Source: an uncultured Lachnospiraceae bacterium
GTDB taxonomy: Bacteria; Bacillota; Clostridia; Lachnospirales; Lachnospiraceae
DNA: 39,610 nt
NCBI GenBank assembly: GCA_900544445.1
Contig: UQVK01000024.1
Span: 1 to 39,610, forward strand
Reading direction: 5' to 3'
Under the pieces are notes generated by a model. The model searched no databases. It worked only from the letters and a program-made list of their open reading frames with translations, and was not told the origin of the DNA. The number at the start of each line of letters is the position of its first letter. Within the stretch, counting starts at the first letter, position 1. Both the position numbers and the translations under genes were made by a program. Below are positions 25,079 to 34,546 of the stretch, piece after piece.

Positions 25079-26464
25079 TTGTCTGGTATACTTTTGACGA
25101 AGGACAGTACGCCCGTTATCGGATGGATTGCTGTCGTTTTGGGACAGATTATGGAGTGGATTTTTGATCTGTTGAATCTGATCGGAATTCCCAATATCGG
25201 TCTTGCTATTATCATTTTCACAATTGTTGTCTATTCGTTGATGCTCCCTTTGACCATCAAACAGCAGAAGTTTTCCAAACTCAGCAACAAGATGAATCCG
25301 GAGCTGCAGGCGATCCAGAAAAAGTATAAGGACAGGAAGGATAATGATTCCATGATGGCCATGCAGAATGAAACGCAGGCTGTCTATGCGAAATATGGGG
25401 TTTCCCCCATGGGAAGCTGTGTGCAGCTTCTGATTCAGCTTCCTATCCTGTATGCTTTGTACCGGGTAATCTATGCGATTCCCGCCTATATCAGCCAGGT
25501 GAGAGACGCATTTTTCCCGCTGGTGGACAAGCTGATCTCCATGGAGGGCAGCGCAGAGTTTATTCAGGGCTTCCAGAATGCGGCCATGTATGCAAACCGT
25601 TTTACCAACGAGCAGTATACGTCCGGAAACGTTACTTATATTCAGAATGCATTTATCGATGTGCTGAATAAGGCGTCAACGCCGGAATGGGCAAGTCTTG
25701 CAGAGAAATTTCCCAGTCTCGCCGCAGACATTCAGACTACGACGGCAAAGCTCGCTGAATATAACAATTTTCTTGGAATGAATATCGGAGATTCTCCCTC
25801 TTATTATTTTTCCAATGCGGTTGCGCAGGGGAGCATTCTGCTGATTATTGCGGCGCTTGCCATTCCTGTGCTTTCCGCTGTGACTCAGTGGATCAACGTG
25901 AAGCTGATGCCTTCAGCGTCCACGAATTCCGGAAATGACCAGCAGAACAGCATGATGGCTTCCATGAAAATGATGAACACGATCATGCCGATTTTCTCCG
26001 CTGTGTTCTGCTTCTCCCTGCCTGCCGGTGTCGGCCTGTACTGGGTAGCCAGCTCTGTGGTTCGAAGCATTCAGCAGGTGGCCGTAAACAAGCATATCGA
26101 CAGAATGGATCTGGATCAGATCATCGAGAAAAATAAGGACAAAGCCAAGGCTAAGATGGATAAGCGCATCAAGAGGATGGAAAAAGCGGGAATTGATCCC
26201 AAAACCATCAATCAGTATGCGAACATGAACACCAGAAATGTTCAGTCTCAGGCACAGAAGCCGAAACGAACCATCTCCCAGAAGGCTGCTTCCGCTCCCC
26301 CGCTGAGTCAGGAAGAGAGGGAAGAGGCCGTCAGAAAATCCACGGAGATGTATAACAAGAAGGCGCCGAAGCCAGGAAGTATTACGGCAAAGGCGAACAT
26401 GGTAAGAATTTATAACGAGAACAACAATAAGCCTGAAAAGAAGAAGAAATCTGATCAGAAGTAG
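25079..26464 (+). CDS. yidC: Membrane protein insertase YidC/OxaA family
   Basis: The 461-residue protein has five membrane segments typical of YidC2-type insertases, with the cytoplasmic loop QKKYKDRKDNDSMMAMQNE and the hydrophobic slide PMGSCVQLLIQLPILYALYRV. The C-terminal tail is long, basic and Pro/Lys-rich, as in ribosome-binding YidC variants. The TTG at 25079 is the likely start because GGAGG lies 8 bases before it. A lipobox signal is absent. It inserts membrane proteins at the cytoplasmic membrane, with YidD encoded just upstream and KhpB downstream. Confidence 0.95.
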   Translation: MSGILLTKDSTPVIGWIAVVLGQIMEWIFDLLNLIGIPNIGLAIIIFTIVVYSLMLPLTIKQQKFSKLSNKMNPELQAIQKKYKDRKDNDSMMAMQNETQAVYAKYGVSPMGSCVQLLIQLPILYALYRVIYAIPAYISQVRDAFFPLVDKLISMEGSAEFIQGFQNAAMYANRFTNEQYTSGNVTYIQNAFIDVLNKASTPEWASLAEKFPSLAADIQTTTAKLAEYNNFLGMNIGDSPSYYFSNAVAQGSILLIIAALAIPVLSAVTQWINVKLMPSASTNSGNDQQNSMMASMKMMNTIMPIFSAVFCFSLPAGVGLYWVASSVVRSIQQVAVNKHIDRMDLDQIIEKNKDKAKAKMDKRIKRMEKAGIDPKTINQYANMNTRNVQSQAQKPKRTISQKAASAPPLSQEEREEAVRKSTEMYNKKAPKPGSITAKANMVRIYNENNNKPEKKKKSDQK

Positions 26465-26477
26465 ATTGGAGGAAATT

Positions 26478-27101
26478 ATGGAATTCGTGGAATTTACTGC
26501 AAAGACAGTGGATGATGCCATTACGGCAGCATGCCAGAAATTTCTTGTGACCAGCGACAGGCTGGAATATGAAGTGATGGAAGAGGGTTCCTCCGGATTT
26601 CTGGGCTTTAACGCGAAGCCTGCCAGAATTAAGGCGAAGGTGAAGGAAACCGTGGAAGATAAGGCAAGGGCGTTTCTGGACGACGTTTTTGCGGCCATGC
26701 ATATGACGGTCCTTGTGGAAGTTAGCTTTAATGAAGAAGAAAAGGTGATGGATATCGAACTCAAGGGAGACGATATGGGTGTTCTGATCGGTAAGAGAGG
26801 ACAGACGCTGGATTCTCTTCAGTATCTGGTCTCCCTCGTGGTGAACAGGGACAGTGACGATTACATCCGCGTGAAGGTGGATACGGAAAACTACCGTAAG
26901 AGAAGGAAGGAAACCCTGGAAAATCTTGCAAAGAATATCGCCTATAAGGTGAAGCGGACGAAGAGAAGCGTATCCCTTGAGCCGATGAATCCCTATGAAA
27001 GAAGGATCATCCATTCCGCGCTTCAGAATGATAAGTTTGTGACGACCCACAGCGAAGGGGAAGAGCCCTTCCGGCATGTGGTTGTTACGTTGAAAAAATG
27101 A
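26478..27101 (+). CDS. khpB: RNA-binding protein KhpB (Jag)
   Basis: The 207-residue protein has a Jag N-domain (residues 1-55, FVEFTAKTVDDAI to SGFLGFNAKPARI), a KH domain (about 60-140, with VLIGKRGQTLDSLQYLV) and an R3H domain (about 145-205, core RRIIH, the RxxxH pair). It binds RNA together with KhpA and affects cell division and cell size. The ATG at 26478 lies after TTGGAGG; a TTG at 26466 would overlap that site. It follows yidC by 13 bases. Confidence 0.94.
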   Translation: MEFVEFTAKTVDDAITAACQKFLVTSDRLEYEVMEEGSSGFLGFNAKPARIKAKVKETVEDKARAFLDDVFAAMHMTVLVEVSFNEEEKVMDIELKGDDMGVLIGKRGQTLDSLQYLVSLVVNRDSDDYIRVKVDTENYRKRRKETLENLAKNIAYKVKRTKRSVSLEPMNPYERRIIHSALQNDKFVTTHSEGEEPFRHVVVTLKK

Positions 27102-27108
27102 GGAAAAA

Positions 27109-28494
27109 ATGAAACAGACCGAGACGATTGCAGCGATTGCAACGGCGCTTTCCGATTCCGGCATCGGAATCATCCGCATCAGCGGAAGCGAAGCAATTCC
27201 GGTCGGTGACCGCGTTTACAGGTCTAAGAATGGCTGCCATAGTCTGAAGGATTATGGCAGCCATACCATTCATTACGGTTTTATTGTGGATGGGGATGAG
27301 GTTCTGGACGAGGTTATGGTATCGGTCATGAAAGCGCCGAAAACCTATACGAGAGAGGATACTGTCGAGATCAACTGTCATGGCGGTATTCTCATTATGC
27401 GCCGGATTCTGGAAGCGGTGCTGAAAAACGGAGCACGGCTTGCCGAGCCCGGAGAATTTACCAAACGGGCTTTCTTAAATGGCCGGATTGATCTGGCGAA
27501 AGCGGAAGCGGTGATGGATCTGATCCGTTCCCGGAACGACTATGCCAGAAAAGCATCCTTCAGCCAGCTGGAAGGCTCCGTTTCCGGCTGTATCAGAACG
27601 CTTCGCCAGGAGATTCTGACGGAACTCGCGTTCATCGAATCCGCCCTGGATGATCCGGAACATATCAGTACGGAAGGATATCCGGAGCAGCTCTCCGGGA
27701 AGGTGGATCAGCTGATTGAAGCATGCGGGAAGCTGATCGCTTCCGCGGAGAACGGACGGCTTTTAAAGGAAGGAATCAGCACGGTGATTGTGGGAAAGCC
27801 GAACGCAGGAAAATCCTCTCTTCTGAACCTCCTTGCCGGCAGGGAGAGGGCCATTGTGACCGATATTGCCGGAACTACCAGGGACGTGCTGGAAGAATCG
27901 GTCAGCCTTCATGGAATCAGCCTGAACGTGATCGATACGGCTGGAATCCGTTCCACCTCAGATGTTGTGGAACGGATGGGAGTGGAAAGGGCGGAGAAGT
28001 ATGCGAAGGAGGCGGATCTGCTTCTTTACATGGCGGATTCTTCCATTCCTCTGGATGAGAGCGACGCGCATATTCTGCAGCTGATTCAGGGGAAAAAGTG
28101 CATTGCGCTTCTGAATAAATCGGATCTCGCTCCCGTTTTGACGGAAGAGGAGTTAAGAGAAAAACTTCCGGAAGGGGTGCCGGTGGTCCGCATATCTGCA
28201 AAAGAAAATCAGGGGCTGGACGAATTTGAGAAGGTTCTTACGGACCTGTTTTTCTCCGGAAAAATCAGTTTTAATGAGGAAGTCGTCATCACGAGCATGC
28301 GTCATAAGGTGGCGCTTGAAAGCGCACGTGACAGCCTTCTTGAGGTGAAGAAAAGCCTGGAAGCCGGCATGCCGGAGGATTTCTTTTCCATTGATCTGAT
28401 GAGCGCCTATTCTTCCCTGGGAGAAATTATCGGGGAAGAGGTGGGAGAAGACCTGGTGAATGAAATTTTCAGCAAATTCTGTATGGGGAAATAG
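27109..28494 (+). CDS. mnmE: tRNA modification GTPase MnmE
   Basis: The 461-residue protein has the formyl-THF-binding N-domain (ETIAAIATALSDSGIGIIRISG), a G-domain with G1 GKPNAGKSSLLN, G2 in GTTRD, G3 DTAG and G4 NKSD, and the C-terminal CMGK that supplies the conserved Cys of the helical domain. With MnmG it modifies U34 of several tRNAs. mnmG lies about 2 kb downstream, beyond rarA and one hypothetical gene, so the two partners are close but not adjacent. Confidence 0.97.
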   Translation: MKQTETIAAIATALSDSGIGIIRISGSEAIPVGDRVYRSKNGCHSLKDYGSHTIHYGFIVDGDEVLDEVMVSVMKAPKTYTREDTVEINCHGGILIMRRILEAVLKNGARLAEPGEFTKRAFLNGRIDLAKAEAVMDLIRSRNDYARKASFSQLEGSVSGCIRTLRQEILTELAFIESALDDPEHISTEGYPEQLSGKVDQLIEACGKLIASAENGRLLKEGISTVIVGKPNAGKSSLLNLLAGRERAIVTDIAGTTRDVLEESVSLHGISLNVIDTAGIRSTSDVVERMGVERAEKYAKEADLLLYMADSSIPLDESDAHILQLIQGKKCIALLNKSDLAPVLTEEELREKLPEGVPVVRISAKENQGLDEFEKVLTDLFFSGKISFNEEVVITSMRHKVALESARDSLLEVKKSLEAGMPEDFFSIDLMSAYSSLGEIIGEEVGEDLVNEIFSKFCMGK

Positions 28495-28495
28495 T

Positions 28496-29848
28496 ATGGA
28501 ACAGATGTCATTGTTTGACACGGGCTCTTCCGGCTGGAGGGAAAGGAGCGTTTCCGCCTCTGATCCCCTGGCAAGCAGACTCCGGCCGGAAAGCCTGGAG
28601 GAATTTGTGGGACAGAAACATCTGGTCGGAGAGGGAAAGGTGCTGCGCCGCCTGATCGATCAGGACAGCATCTGCTCCATGATTTTCTGGGGGCCTCCCG
28701 GCGTGGGAAAAACCACCCTTGCCCGCATCATCGCCAGAAAGACGAAGGCGGAATTCATCGATTTCAGCGCCGTTACCAGCGGCATTAAGGAAATTCGCCA
28801 GGTGATGCAGCAGGCAGAGCAGGTTCGGATGACCGGCCGCAGGACTATTGTTTTTGTGGACGAGATCCATCGTTTTAATAAAGCGCAGCAGGATGCCTTT
28901 CTTCCTTTTGTGGAAAAGGGAAGCATTATTCTCATCGGAGCCACCACGGAAAATCCTTCCTTTGAGATCAATTCCGCTCTTCTGTCCCGGTGCAAGGTAT
29001 TCGTGCTTCAGGCTCTGTCAAAGGAAGATATCAAGGAGCTGCTGCATCATGCCCTTACTGCAAAGTCCGGCTATGGCGGACAGAAAGTAGAAATTTCGGA
29101 TTCCATTCTGGAGGCGGCGGCTGTCTTTGCAAACGGGGATGCGAGAACCGCGCTGAACACGCTGGAGATGATGGTTTTAAACGGAGAAATTCTGCCGGAC
29201 GGAACCATCCGGATCACGGAAGAGACGCTGGAACAGTGCACCAGCAAACGTTCCCTTCTTTATGATAAGAAGGGGGAGGAGCATTATAATCTGATCTCAG
29301 CGCTTCACAAGTCCATGAGAAATACCGATCCGGATGCTGCTGTTTACTGGCTGGCGCGTATGCTGGAAGCGGGAGAGGATCCACTGTATGTGGCCAGACG
29401 CCTGATCCGTTTTGCCAGTGAGGACGTGGGAATGGCTGACAGCAATGCGTTGACGGTTGCGGTTTCCGCTTATCAGGCCTGTCACTTTATCGGTATGCCG
29501 GAATGTAATGTGAATCTTACCCATGCGGTGGTCTATCTTTCCATGGCGCCCAAATCCAATTCCCTTTATAAGGCCTATGAGGACTGTAAGGAGGATGCGG
29601 TGAAAATGCTCGCCGAGCCAGTCCCTCTCCAGATCCGAAACGCGCCGACCAGCCTGATGGAGGAGCTTCATTATGGGGAGGGCTATGTGTATGCCCACAA
29701 TACCAGGGAAAAGGTTGCTGCCATGCAGTGCCTGCCCGATTCACTGAAGGACAGAAGGTATTATATTCCCACGGATCAGGGAAAGGAAGCGGAGGCAAAG
29801 GAAAAGCTGGAACACATCCTCGCCTGGAAAAAGGAACAGGGTATTTGA
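28496..29848 (+). CDS. rarA: Replication-associated recombination protein RarA (MgsA)
   Basis: The 450-residue AAA+ protein has Walker A FWGPPGVGKTTLARI, Walker B IVFVDEIHRFNKAQQDAF, sensor 1 IGATTENPSFEIN and the C-terminal RNAPTSLMEELHYG of the RarA tetramerisation region. It acts at stalled replication forks. The N-terminus MEQMSLFD contains QMSLF, which fits the QL(S/D)LF sliding-clamp binding consensus. The ATG at 28496 begins one base after the mnmE stop. Confidence 0.95.
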   Translation: MEQMSLFDTGSSGWRERSVSASDPLASRLRPESLEEFVGQKHLVGEGKVLRRLIDQDSICSMIFWGPPGVGKTTLARIIARKTKAEFIDFSAVTSGIKEIRQVMQQAEQVRMTGRRTIVFVDEIHRFNKAQQDAFLPFVEKGSIILIGATTENPSFEINSALLSRCKVFVLQALSKEDIKELLHHALTAKSGYGGQKVEISDSILEAAAVFANGDARTALNTLEMMVLNGEILPDGTIRITEETLEQCTSKRSLLYDKKGEEHYNLISALHKSMRNTDPDAAVYWLARMLEAGEDPLYVARRLIRFASEDVGMADSNALTVAVSAYQACHFIGMPECNVNLTHAVVYLSMAPKSNSLYKAYEDCKEDAVKMLAEPVPLQIRNAPTSLMEELHYGEGYVYAHNTREKVAAMQCLPDSLKDRRYYIPTDQGKEAEAKEKLEHILAWKKEQGI

Positions 29849-29903
29849 CTAATCCATTGTTTGTGTTAAGATGAAGAAAAGAATGGGAAAAGGGGTGCAG
29901 AAG

Positions 29904-30509
29904 ATGAAAAAAGAATCGAATGGAAGTTTGTTCTTTTTGCTGGCAGTCGGAATTGTGGGGCTTGGCCTTTACTTTGGAGCATCGGAAAATTACAGCGAGG
30001 GTGAACTGCAGTTGTACCATATGATCTGCTGGGTTGTACTGCTTATCGCGCTTCTGCGCATCCTGGAGTTGATCTGGGAGCCGGTCCGTTCCTTATGGGA
30101 TCAGGCGTGGGGAAAGGCACAGGAGAAAGCCGGAGAAAAAGAGAGGGTGAACAGGGCTTCTCAGCAGGAGGAAAAAAGAAAAGTTCCATTTGCCCCGGAG
30201 GAAGAGGAAAGCAGGCATTCCGATTATGCGCGATATTCGGTTTATCCGGAACAAGCCTCTGATAAAGAAGAAGAGAAAATTCACAGGGCGGATGGCGTCA
30301 TTATCATGCCTGACCGGGGATCCCGTTTCTATCTGGACGACAGGTACCGGGAACCGGAGAGAAAATATGATCGGGCAGATTTATCAGAAGAGCCCTTCCG
30401 TCCGGTTTCCGAGTCGGTGGAAAGCGGAAGCGAAACTCCGGTGAACCAGTCTTCTGAACAGCAGGAAAAGAAAAAAGACAAGGATAAAAAGAAAAAGAAG
30501 AAGAAATAA
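29904..30509 (+). CDS. Hypothetical membrane protein with lysine-rich tail
   Basis: The 201-residue protein was not recognised. Two hydrophobic helices (residues about 7-25 and 38-60) are followed by a charged, low-complexity cytoplasmic domain rich in Glu, Arg and Ser, which ends in a run of lysines. The start at 29904 follows GGGGTG at 6 bases; an earlier ATG at 29871 has no site. It lies between rarA and mnmG, 18 bases before the latter, so it is probably cotranscribed with mnmG. The Lys-rich end might bind nucleic acid or acidic lipids, but this is only composition. Confidence 0.6.
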   Translation: MKKESNGSLFFLLAVGIVGLGLYFGASENYSEGELQLYHMICWVVLLIALLRILELIWEPVRSLWDQAWGKAQEKAGEKERVNRASQQEEKRKVPFAPEEEESRHSDYARYSVYPEQASDKEEEKIHRADGVIIMPDRGSRFYLDDRYREPERKYDRADLSEEPFRPVSESVESGSETPVNQSSEQQEKKKDKDKKKKKKK

Positions 30510-30527
30510 GAGGAGTTGAAACATAAA

Positions 30528-32441
30528 ATGGCGCAGGTCATGGAACGGGTGGATGTTTGTGTGGTCGGTGCGGGACATGCGGGCTGCGAGGCGGCTCTGG
30601 CCTGTGCGAGAATGGGGCTTGAAACCGTTATTTTTACAGTGAGCGCGGACAGCATCGCGCTGATGCCCTGTAATCCCAATATCGGAGGATCTTCCAAGGG
30701 CCATCTCGTCAGAGAGGTGGATGCCCTCGGCGGGGAGATGGGAAAAAATATTGATAAAACCTTCATTCAGTCCAAAATGCTGAATGTTTCCAAGGGACCT
30801 GCAGTCCATTCTCTGCGCGCGCAGGCCGATAAGGCGGAATATACCAGAAGCATGCGGCAGGTTTTGGAAAATCAGGACCATCTTACCATCAAACAGGCTG
30901 AGGTCTGCGAGCTTCTTACAGAGGATACAGAGAACGAAGAAGGAAAAAGAAGAATAATTGGCGTCCGTATTTTTTCGGGTATGATTTATGAATGCCGTGC
31001 GGTCATTCTGTGTACCGGAACCTATCTGAATGCGAGATGCCTGTGTGGAGAGGCGATTACCCATACCGGTCCAAACGGGCTGCAGCCTGCGGTTCATTTG
31101 ACGGACTGCCTGAAAAAGCTGGGAATCAGAATGAAGCGTTTCAAAACAGGAACACCAGCGAGAATGGATGGAAGAACCATAGATTTTTCCAAAATGGAGG
31201 AACAGCCGGGGGACGAACGGGTGGTTCCCTTTTCCTTTTCCACGGATCCGGAAAGCGTTCAGAAGCCTCAGGTTTCCTGCTGGCTTACCTATACCAACGA
31301 AAAAACCCATGAGATTATACGCGCCAATCTGGACAGATCCCCGATTTATGCGGGGATCATTGAAGGAACGGGGCCGCGTTATTGCCCCTCCATTGAGGAC
31401 AAGGTGGTAAAATTTGCGGATAAGCCGAGGCATCAGGTTTTCCTGGAGCCGGAAGGACTTTCCACAAATGAAATGTATGTGGGTGGAATGTCTTCCTCTC
31501 TTCCGGAGGATGTGCAGCTTGCCATGTACAGGAGTGTTCCTGGATTGGAACACTGCAAAATTGTGAGAAATGCCTATGCCATTGAATATGACTGTATCGA
31601 TGCGAGACAGCTTTATCCATCCCTGGAATTCCGGCAGATAGAGGGCCTCTTCAGCGCCGGTCAGTTTAATGGCAGCAGCGGATATGAGGAAGCCGCTGCT
31701 CAGGGACTGATAGCCGGGATGAATGCTGCGCTGCAGATTCAGGGCAGGGAGCCGGTGGTTCTTGACCGGTCGCAGGCCTATATTGGCGTTTTGATTGACG
31801 ATCTGATCACAAAGGATAACAGAGAGCCTTACCGCATGATGACATCAAGGGCAGAATACCGTCTCCTTCTCAGACAGGATAATGCGGATCTGAGACTCCG
31901 TGAGATCGGATATCGGGTGGGACTAGTGTCAGAAGAGGAATATCAATATACCTGTCAGAAAATGGAATGGATTCGAAATGAGGTATCCAGGCTGAAGGCT
32001 GCTATGGTCGGCGCTTCCGCACCGATTCAGCAGTTTCTTCTAAATCATGAAAGCTCTCCCCTCAAAACGGCGGCCAGTCTTGCTGAACTGCTCTGCAGGC
32101 CAGAGCTGAATTATGAGCTGCTTGCCGAGATCGATCCGGAGAGGGAGAAGCTTCCGGCAGATGTGATCGAGCAGGTGGAAATAGAGCTTAAATATGAGGG
32201 ATATATTGGGAGACAGCGTAAGCAGGTCGATCAGTTTAAGAAGATGGAAGAGAAAAAGATTCCCGGTTGGGTGGATTATGATGAGGTTCCCAGCCTCAGA
32301 CTTGAGGCAAGGCAGAAGCTGAAGGAGTTTCAGCCGGTGTCTGTGGGACAGGCATCCAGAATCTCCGGAGTTTCACCGGCAGATATATCTGTTCTTCTTG
32401 TTTTCCTGGAGCATCATGGAAGACAGCAGCAGGTGGACTGA
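30528..32441 (+). CDS. mnmG: tRNA uridine-5-carboxymethylaminomethyl modification enzyme MnmG
   Basis: The 637-residue FAD protein has [18 protein letters not shown] at its N-terminus, then [21 protein letters not shown] and [13 protein letters not shown], family signatures, and the C-terminal helical domain with [18 protein letters not shown] that contacts MnmE. It modifies tRNA U34 with MnmE. The ATG at 30528 is used because a TTG at 30516 would overlap the AGAGGAG site. The gene order mnmG-rsmG is conserved near oriC. Confidence 0.97.
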   Translation: MAQVMERVDVCVVGAGHAGCEAALACARMGLETVIFTVSADSIALMPCNPNIGGSSKGHLVREVDALGGEMGKNIDKTFIQSKMLNVSKGPAVHSLRAQADKAEYTRSMRQVLENQDHLTIKQAEVCELLTEDTENEEGKRRIIGVRIFSGMIYECRAVILCTGTYLNARCLCGEAITHTGPNGLQPAVHLTDCLKKLGIRMKRFKTGTPARMDGRTIDFSKMEEQPGDERVVPFSFSTDPESVQKPQVSCWLTYTNEKTHEIIRANLDRSPIYAGIIEGTGPRYCPSIEDKVVKFADKPRHQVFLEPEGLSTNEMYVGGMSSSLPEDVQLAMYRSVPGLEHCKIVRNAYAIEYDCIDARQLYPSLEFRQIEGLFSAGQFNGSSGYEEAAAQGLIAGMNAALQIQGREPVVLDRSQAYIGVLIDDLITKDNREPYRMMTSRAEYRLLLRQDNADLRLREIGYRVGLVSEEEYQYTCQKMEWIRNEVSRLKAAMVGASAPIQQFLLNHESSPLKTAASLAELLCRPELNYELLAEIDPEREKLPADVIEQVEIELKYEGYIGRQRKQVDQFKKMEEKKIPGWVDYDEVPSLRLEARQKLKEFQPVSVGQASRISGVSPADISVLLVFLEHHGRQQQVD

Positions 32442-32469
32442 TGGAATGTTTTGAAATGGAGGAAACAAA

Positions 32470-33240
32470 GTGCGTGATTTCAGAAAGTATGATCTGACTT
32501 CTTTTCGAAAGGATCTTGAGGAATTGCATATTCATTTGACCGAAGAGCAGGAGGAGAGATTTCTTTCCTTTTATGAACTGCTTGTGGAATGGAATGAGGT
32601 TATGAATCTCACTGCCATAACGGAATTTGATGAAGTGATCAAAAAGCACTTTGTGGACAGCCTGTCTCTTGTGAAAGCAGTCCCTGAGCTGGAGGAGAAG
32701 TTCCTTTCTGGAAAAGCTTCTGCCAGGAAACATCTTACGTTGATTGATGTGGGAACCGGAGCAGGCTTTCCGGGAATTCCCTTAAAAATTGCATTTCCGG
32801 AGCTGCAGATTACTCTTCTGGATTCTCTTCAGAAGCGTGTCAATTTTCTGAATACGGTGATCCAGGAGCTTTCTCTTACGGGGATTGAAGCGGTTCATGG
32901 AAGAGCGGAGGATTTGGCCAGACCCGGAAAGCTTAGGGAGCAGTTTGACCTGTGTGTGTCACGGGCTGTTGCCAATCTGTCCACGCTTTCCGAATATTGT
33001 ATTCCCTTTGTGAAAAAGGGCGGATATTTTATTTCCTATAAGAGTGGAGGATCGGAAGCGGAGGCTGCGGCTGCCGGAACTGCCGTCCGTATTCTTGGAG
33101 GAGAAAAGACTGAGACAGTCTCTTTTTTACTGCCCGGAACGGATATTGGAAGAAATTTTTATGTGATCAGAAAAAAAGCCCCTACGCCTGCAAAGTATCC
33201 GCGTAAAGCGGGGCTTCCGGCGAAGGAGCCGATTCATTGA
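32470..33240 (+). CDS. rsmG: 16S rRNA (guanine-N7) methyltransferase RsmG
   Basis: The 256-residue protein has the SAM-binding motif LIDVGTGAGFPGIPLKI, the acidic LLDSLQKRVNFLN, CVSRAVANLSTL and the basic end PTPAKYPRKAGLPAKEPI found in the family. It methylates G527 of 16S rRNA; its loss gives low-level streptomycin resistance in many bacteria. The start is GTG at 32470 after TGGAGG. It follows mnmG by 28 bases. Confidence 0.95.
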   Translation: MRDFRKYDLTSFRKDLEELHIHLTEEQEERFLSFYELLVEWNEVMNLTAITEFDEVIKKHFVDSLSLVKAVPELEEKFLSGKASARKHLTLIDVGTGAGFPGIPLKIAFPELQITLLDSLQKRVNFLNTVIQELSLTGIEAVHGRAEDLARPGKLREQFDLCVSRAVANLSTLSEYCIPFVKKGGYFISYKSGGSEAEAAAAGTAVRILGGEKTETVSFLLPGTDIGRNFYVIRKKAPTPAKYPRKAGLPAKEPIH

Positions 33241-33285
33241 TTTTCATCAGTATGTGTCACCTGAGATGGTTGCTACACAGGGCGC

Positions 33286-34230
33286 TTATAGAATGATTTC
33301 CAGCTGATCCAGGACTGCTTTTGATTTTTCCAGGTGAGGATATTGCCTCGTATAGGAAATCGAAAAAGCCTCTATGGATTGATTATAGGAAAGATAGGTA
33401 TCTACAGTTGTCTGATTGTCAAGTTTTTCTGTTCCATATATAATGTAGATGCTGTGATCAATCTGCTTCAGCGCATGAACAATATTCGTGTTCATGTACC
33501 TGCCCATATAGCTTGCAAACGTATATTTGGCATTGCAGTCCGGTTGATGAGAGGCCTCTCTGTAGGCATCCAGTATTCCTTCACTGATCATTCCCGGATT
33601 ATAGAAATATTTTTCGGCAAAAAGTTTTCGAAATGCTTCTTTTGTTGTAACCATGTTATATACGAAAGTACCTAAAACTGGAGTGTCGATGAGAAGCTTC
33701 AGCAGTTTTGTCCTTTTGCTAGGAATCCGGTTCAGCTGGTTTATACTTTGAGGGTTGATGAGAACGATCCTGTCAATCACTTCTCCATCGTTATGGGCAC
33801 ACATAACTGCGATAGAAGAAGAATCACCTGTCGCAAGAATATCTGTTTTCTTTCCAATTACATTTTTAATGAAGTCAATGATTGACTGAACATACAGGTA
33901 ACTTGTATAGGTGATATTAGGCTTATCAGAAAGACCATAGCCCAGCAGATCTACCGCATACACTTCATGTTTTTCTGCAAGCTCATCTATTATTTTGCAG
34001 AATTCATAGCTGCTGCTTCCAGCTGTGAGATCATGCAGAAGCAGGAGAGGAGTTCCGCTTCCCTTTTGGGTATATCTGATTTTTCCAAAACGCCATTCAT
34101 AGTATTTGTTGTCAGGGCTTGAAAGAACATTATTAACAGTACTGAGAGAAAATTCGACCCTGTTTATAATATGCATAGTTGCTGCTGCGAGTCCTGTCAG
34201 TGCAATGATGGTTCCTGTTTTTTTAGTCAT
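33286..34230 (-). CDS. Membrane-anchored alpha/beta hydrolase with atypical nucleophile elbow
   Basis: The 314-residue protein starts with a hydrophobic anchor (residues about 6-24) and an alpha/beta-hydrolase domain. The oxyanion-hole segment reads LLLLHDLTAGSSSYEF, where HG is usual. The nucleophile elbow is GDSSS instead of GxSxG, with the probable Ser in the middle. A His in YPHLEKS near the C-terminus fits the triad. The ATG at 34230 follows GGAGG. The gene points against its neighbours, between rsmG and the parS region, and its transcript would carry a three-hairpin leader. Substrate unknown; family moderately sure. Confidence 0.8.
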   Translation of the reverse strand: MTKKTGTIIALTGLAAATMHIINRVEFSLSTVNNVLSSPDNKYYEWRFGKIRYTQKGSGTPLLLLHDLTAGSSSYEFCKIIDELAEKHEVYAVDLLGYGLSDKPNITYTSYLYVQSIIDFIKNVIGKKTDILATGDSSSIAVMCAHNDGEVIDRIVLINPQSINQLNRIPSKRTKLLKLLIDTPVLGTFVYNMVTTKEAFRKLFAEKYFYNPGMISEGILDAYREASHQPDCNAKYTFASYMGRYMNTNIVHALKQIDHSIYIIYGTEKLDNQTTVDTYLSYNQSIEAFSISYTRQYPHLEKSKAVLDQLEIIL

Positions 34231-34235
34231 TTTTA

Positions 34236-34382
34236 CCTCCATGCCGAAGCGATATGCTGAGGCCGCGAGGAGAAATCACGCAGGTGATTTCTCCTCTGCG
34301 ATCACAGCAGTTTTGTGCTTCGGCGCAAAACTGCCGATTGAGAAACAAGCCATCGGGCTTATTTCTCAATCTTTCCTCCATG
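34236..34382 (-). repeat. Three-hairpin element in the hydrolase leader, bounded by CATGGAGG
   Basis: Three near-perfect hairpins follow each other: a 13-bp stem GAGGAGAAATCAC at 34267-34296 with a GCAG loop, a 12-bp stem with a UUCG-type tetraloop and one G-T pair at 34307-34334, and a 10-bp stem GATTGAGAAA at 34336-34371 with an inner stem tipped by CCATCGGG (CCCGATGG on the minus strand). The element is bounded by two CCTCCATG copies at 34236-34243 and 34375-34382; on the minus strand each reads CATGGAGG, a ribosome-site sequence. This could be an insertion with target duplication or a structured regulatory leader. Confidence 0.8.
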
Positions 34383-34426
34383 TCCGGAATTAATGCCTGA
34401 GTTGATTCTGTTTTTCAGTTATGATT

Positions 34427-34455
34427 ATTATAAGCCATGGGGGTAAAAGATACAA
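34427..34455 (-). promoter_or_regulatory. Predicted promoter of the hydrolase
   Basis: Minus-strand TTGTAT (34450-34455) and TATAAT (34427-34432) have a 17-base spacer. The leader would be about 190 bases and would include all three hairpins. A 10-bp palindrome TTGTATACAA (34465-34474) lies just upstream of the promoter. Confidence 0.6.
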
Positions 34456-34482
34456 GTGATTGTATTGTATACAAAAAGGAGA

Positions 34483-34537
34483 TGTTTCACGTGAAACATT
34501 TTCGCTTGAACAATATTTTAATGTTTCACGTGAAACA
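34483..34537. promoter_or_regulatory. Two parS centromere sites
   Basis: TGTTTCACGTGAAACA is present twice, at 34483-34498 and 34522-34537. It is the consensus ParB-binding palindrome and is placed before parA-parB. Sites start 39 bases apart. They act as loading sites for ParB sliding clamps in chromosome segregation. Confidence 0.97.
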
Positions 34538-34546
34538 TATGACAAC

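Noticed and set aside
33180..33240. Stem AAGCCCC/GGGGCTT near the end of rsmG as a terminator
   Set aside because: It lies within the conserved C-terminal coding segment of RsmG and has no T run.
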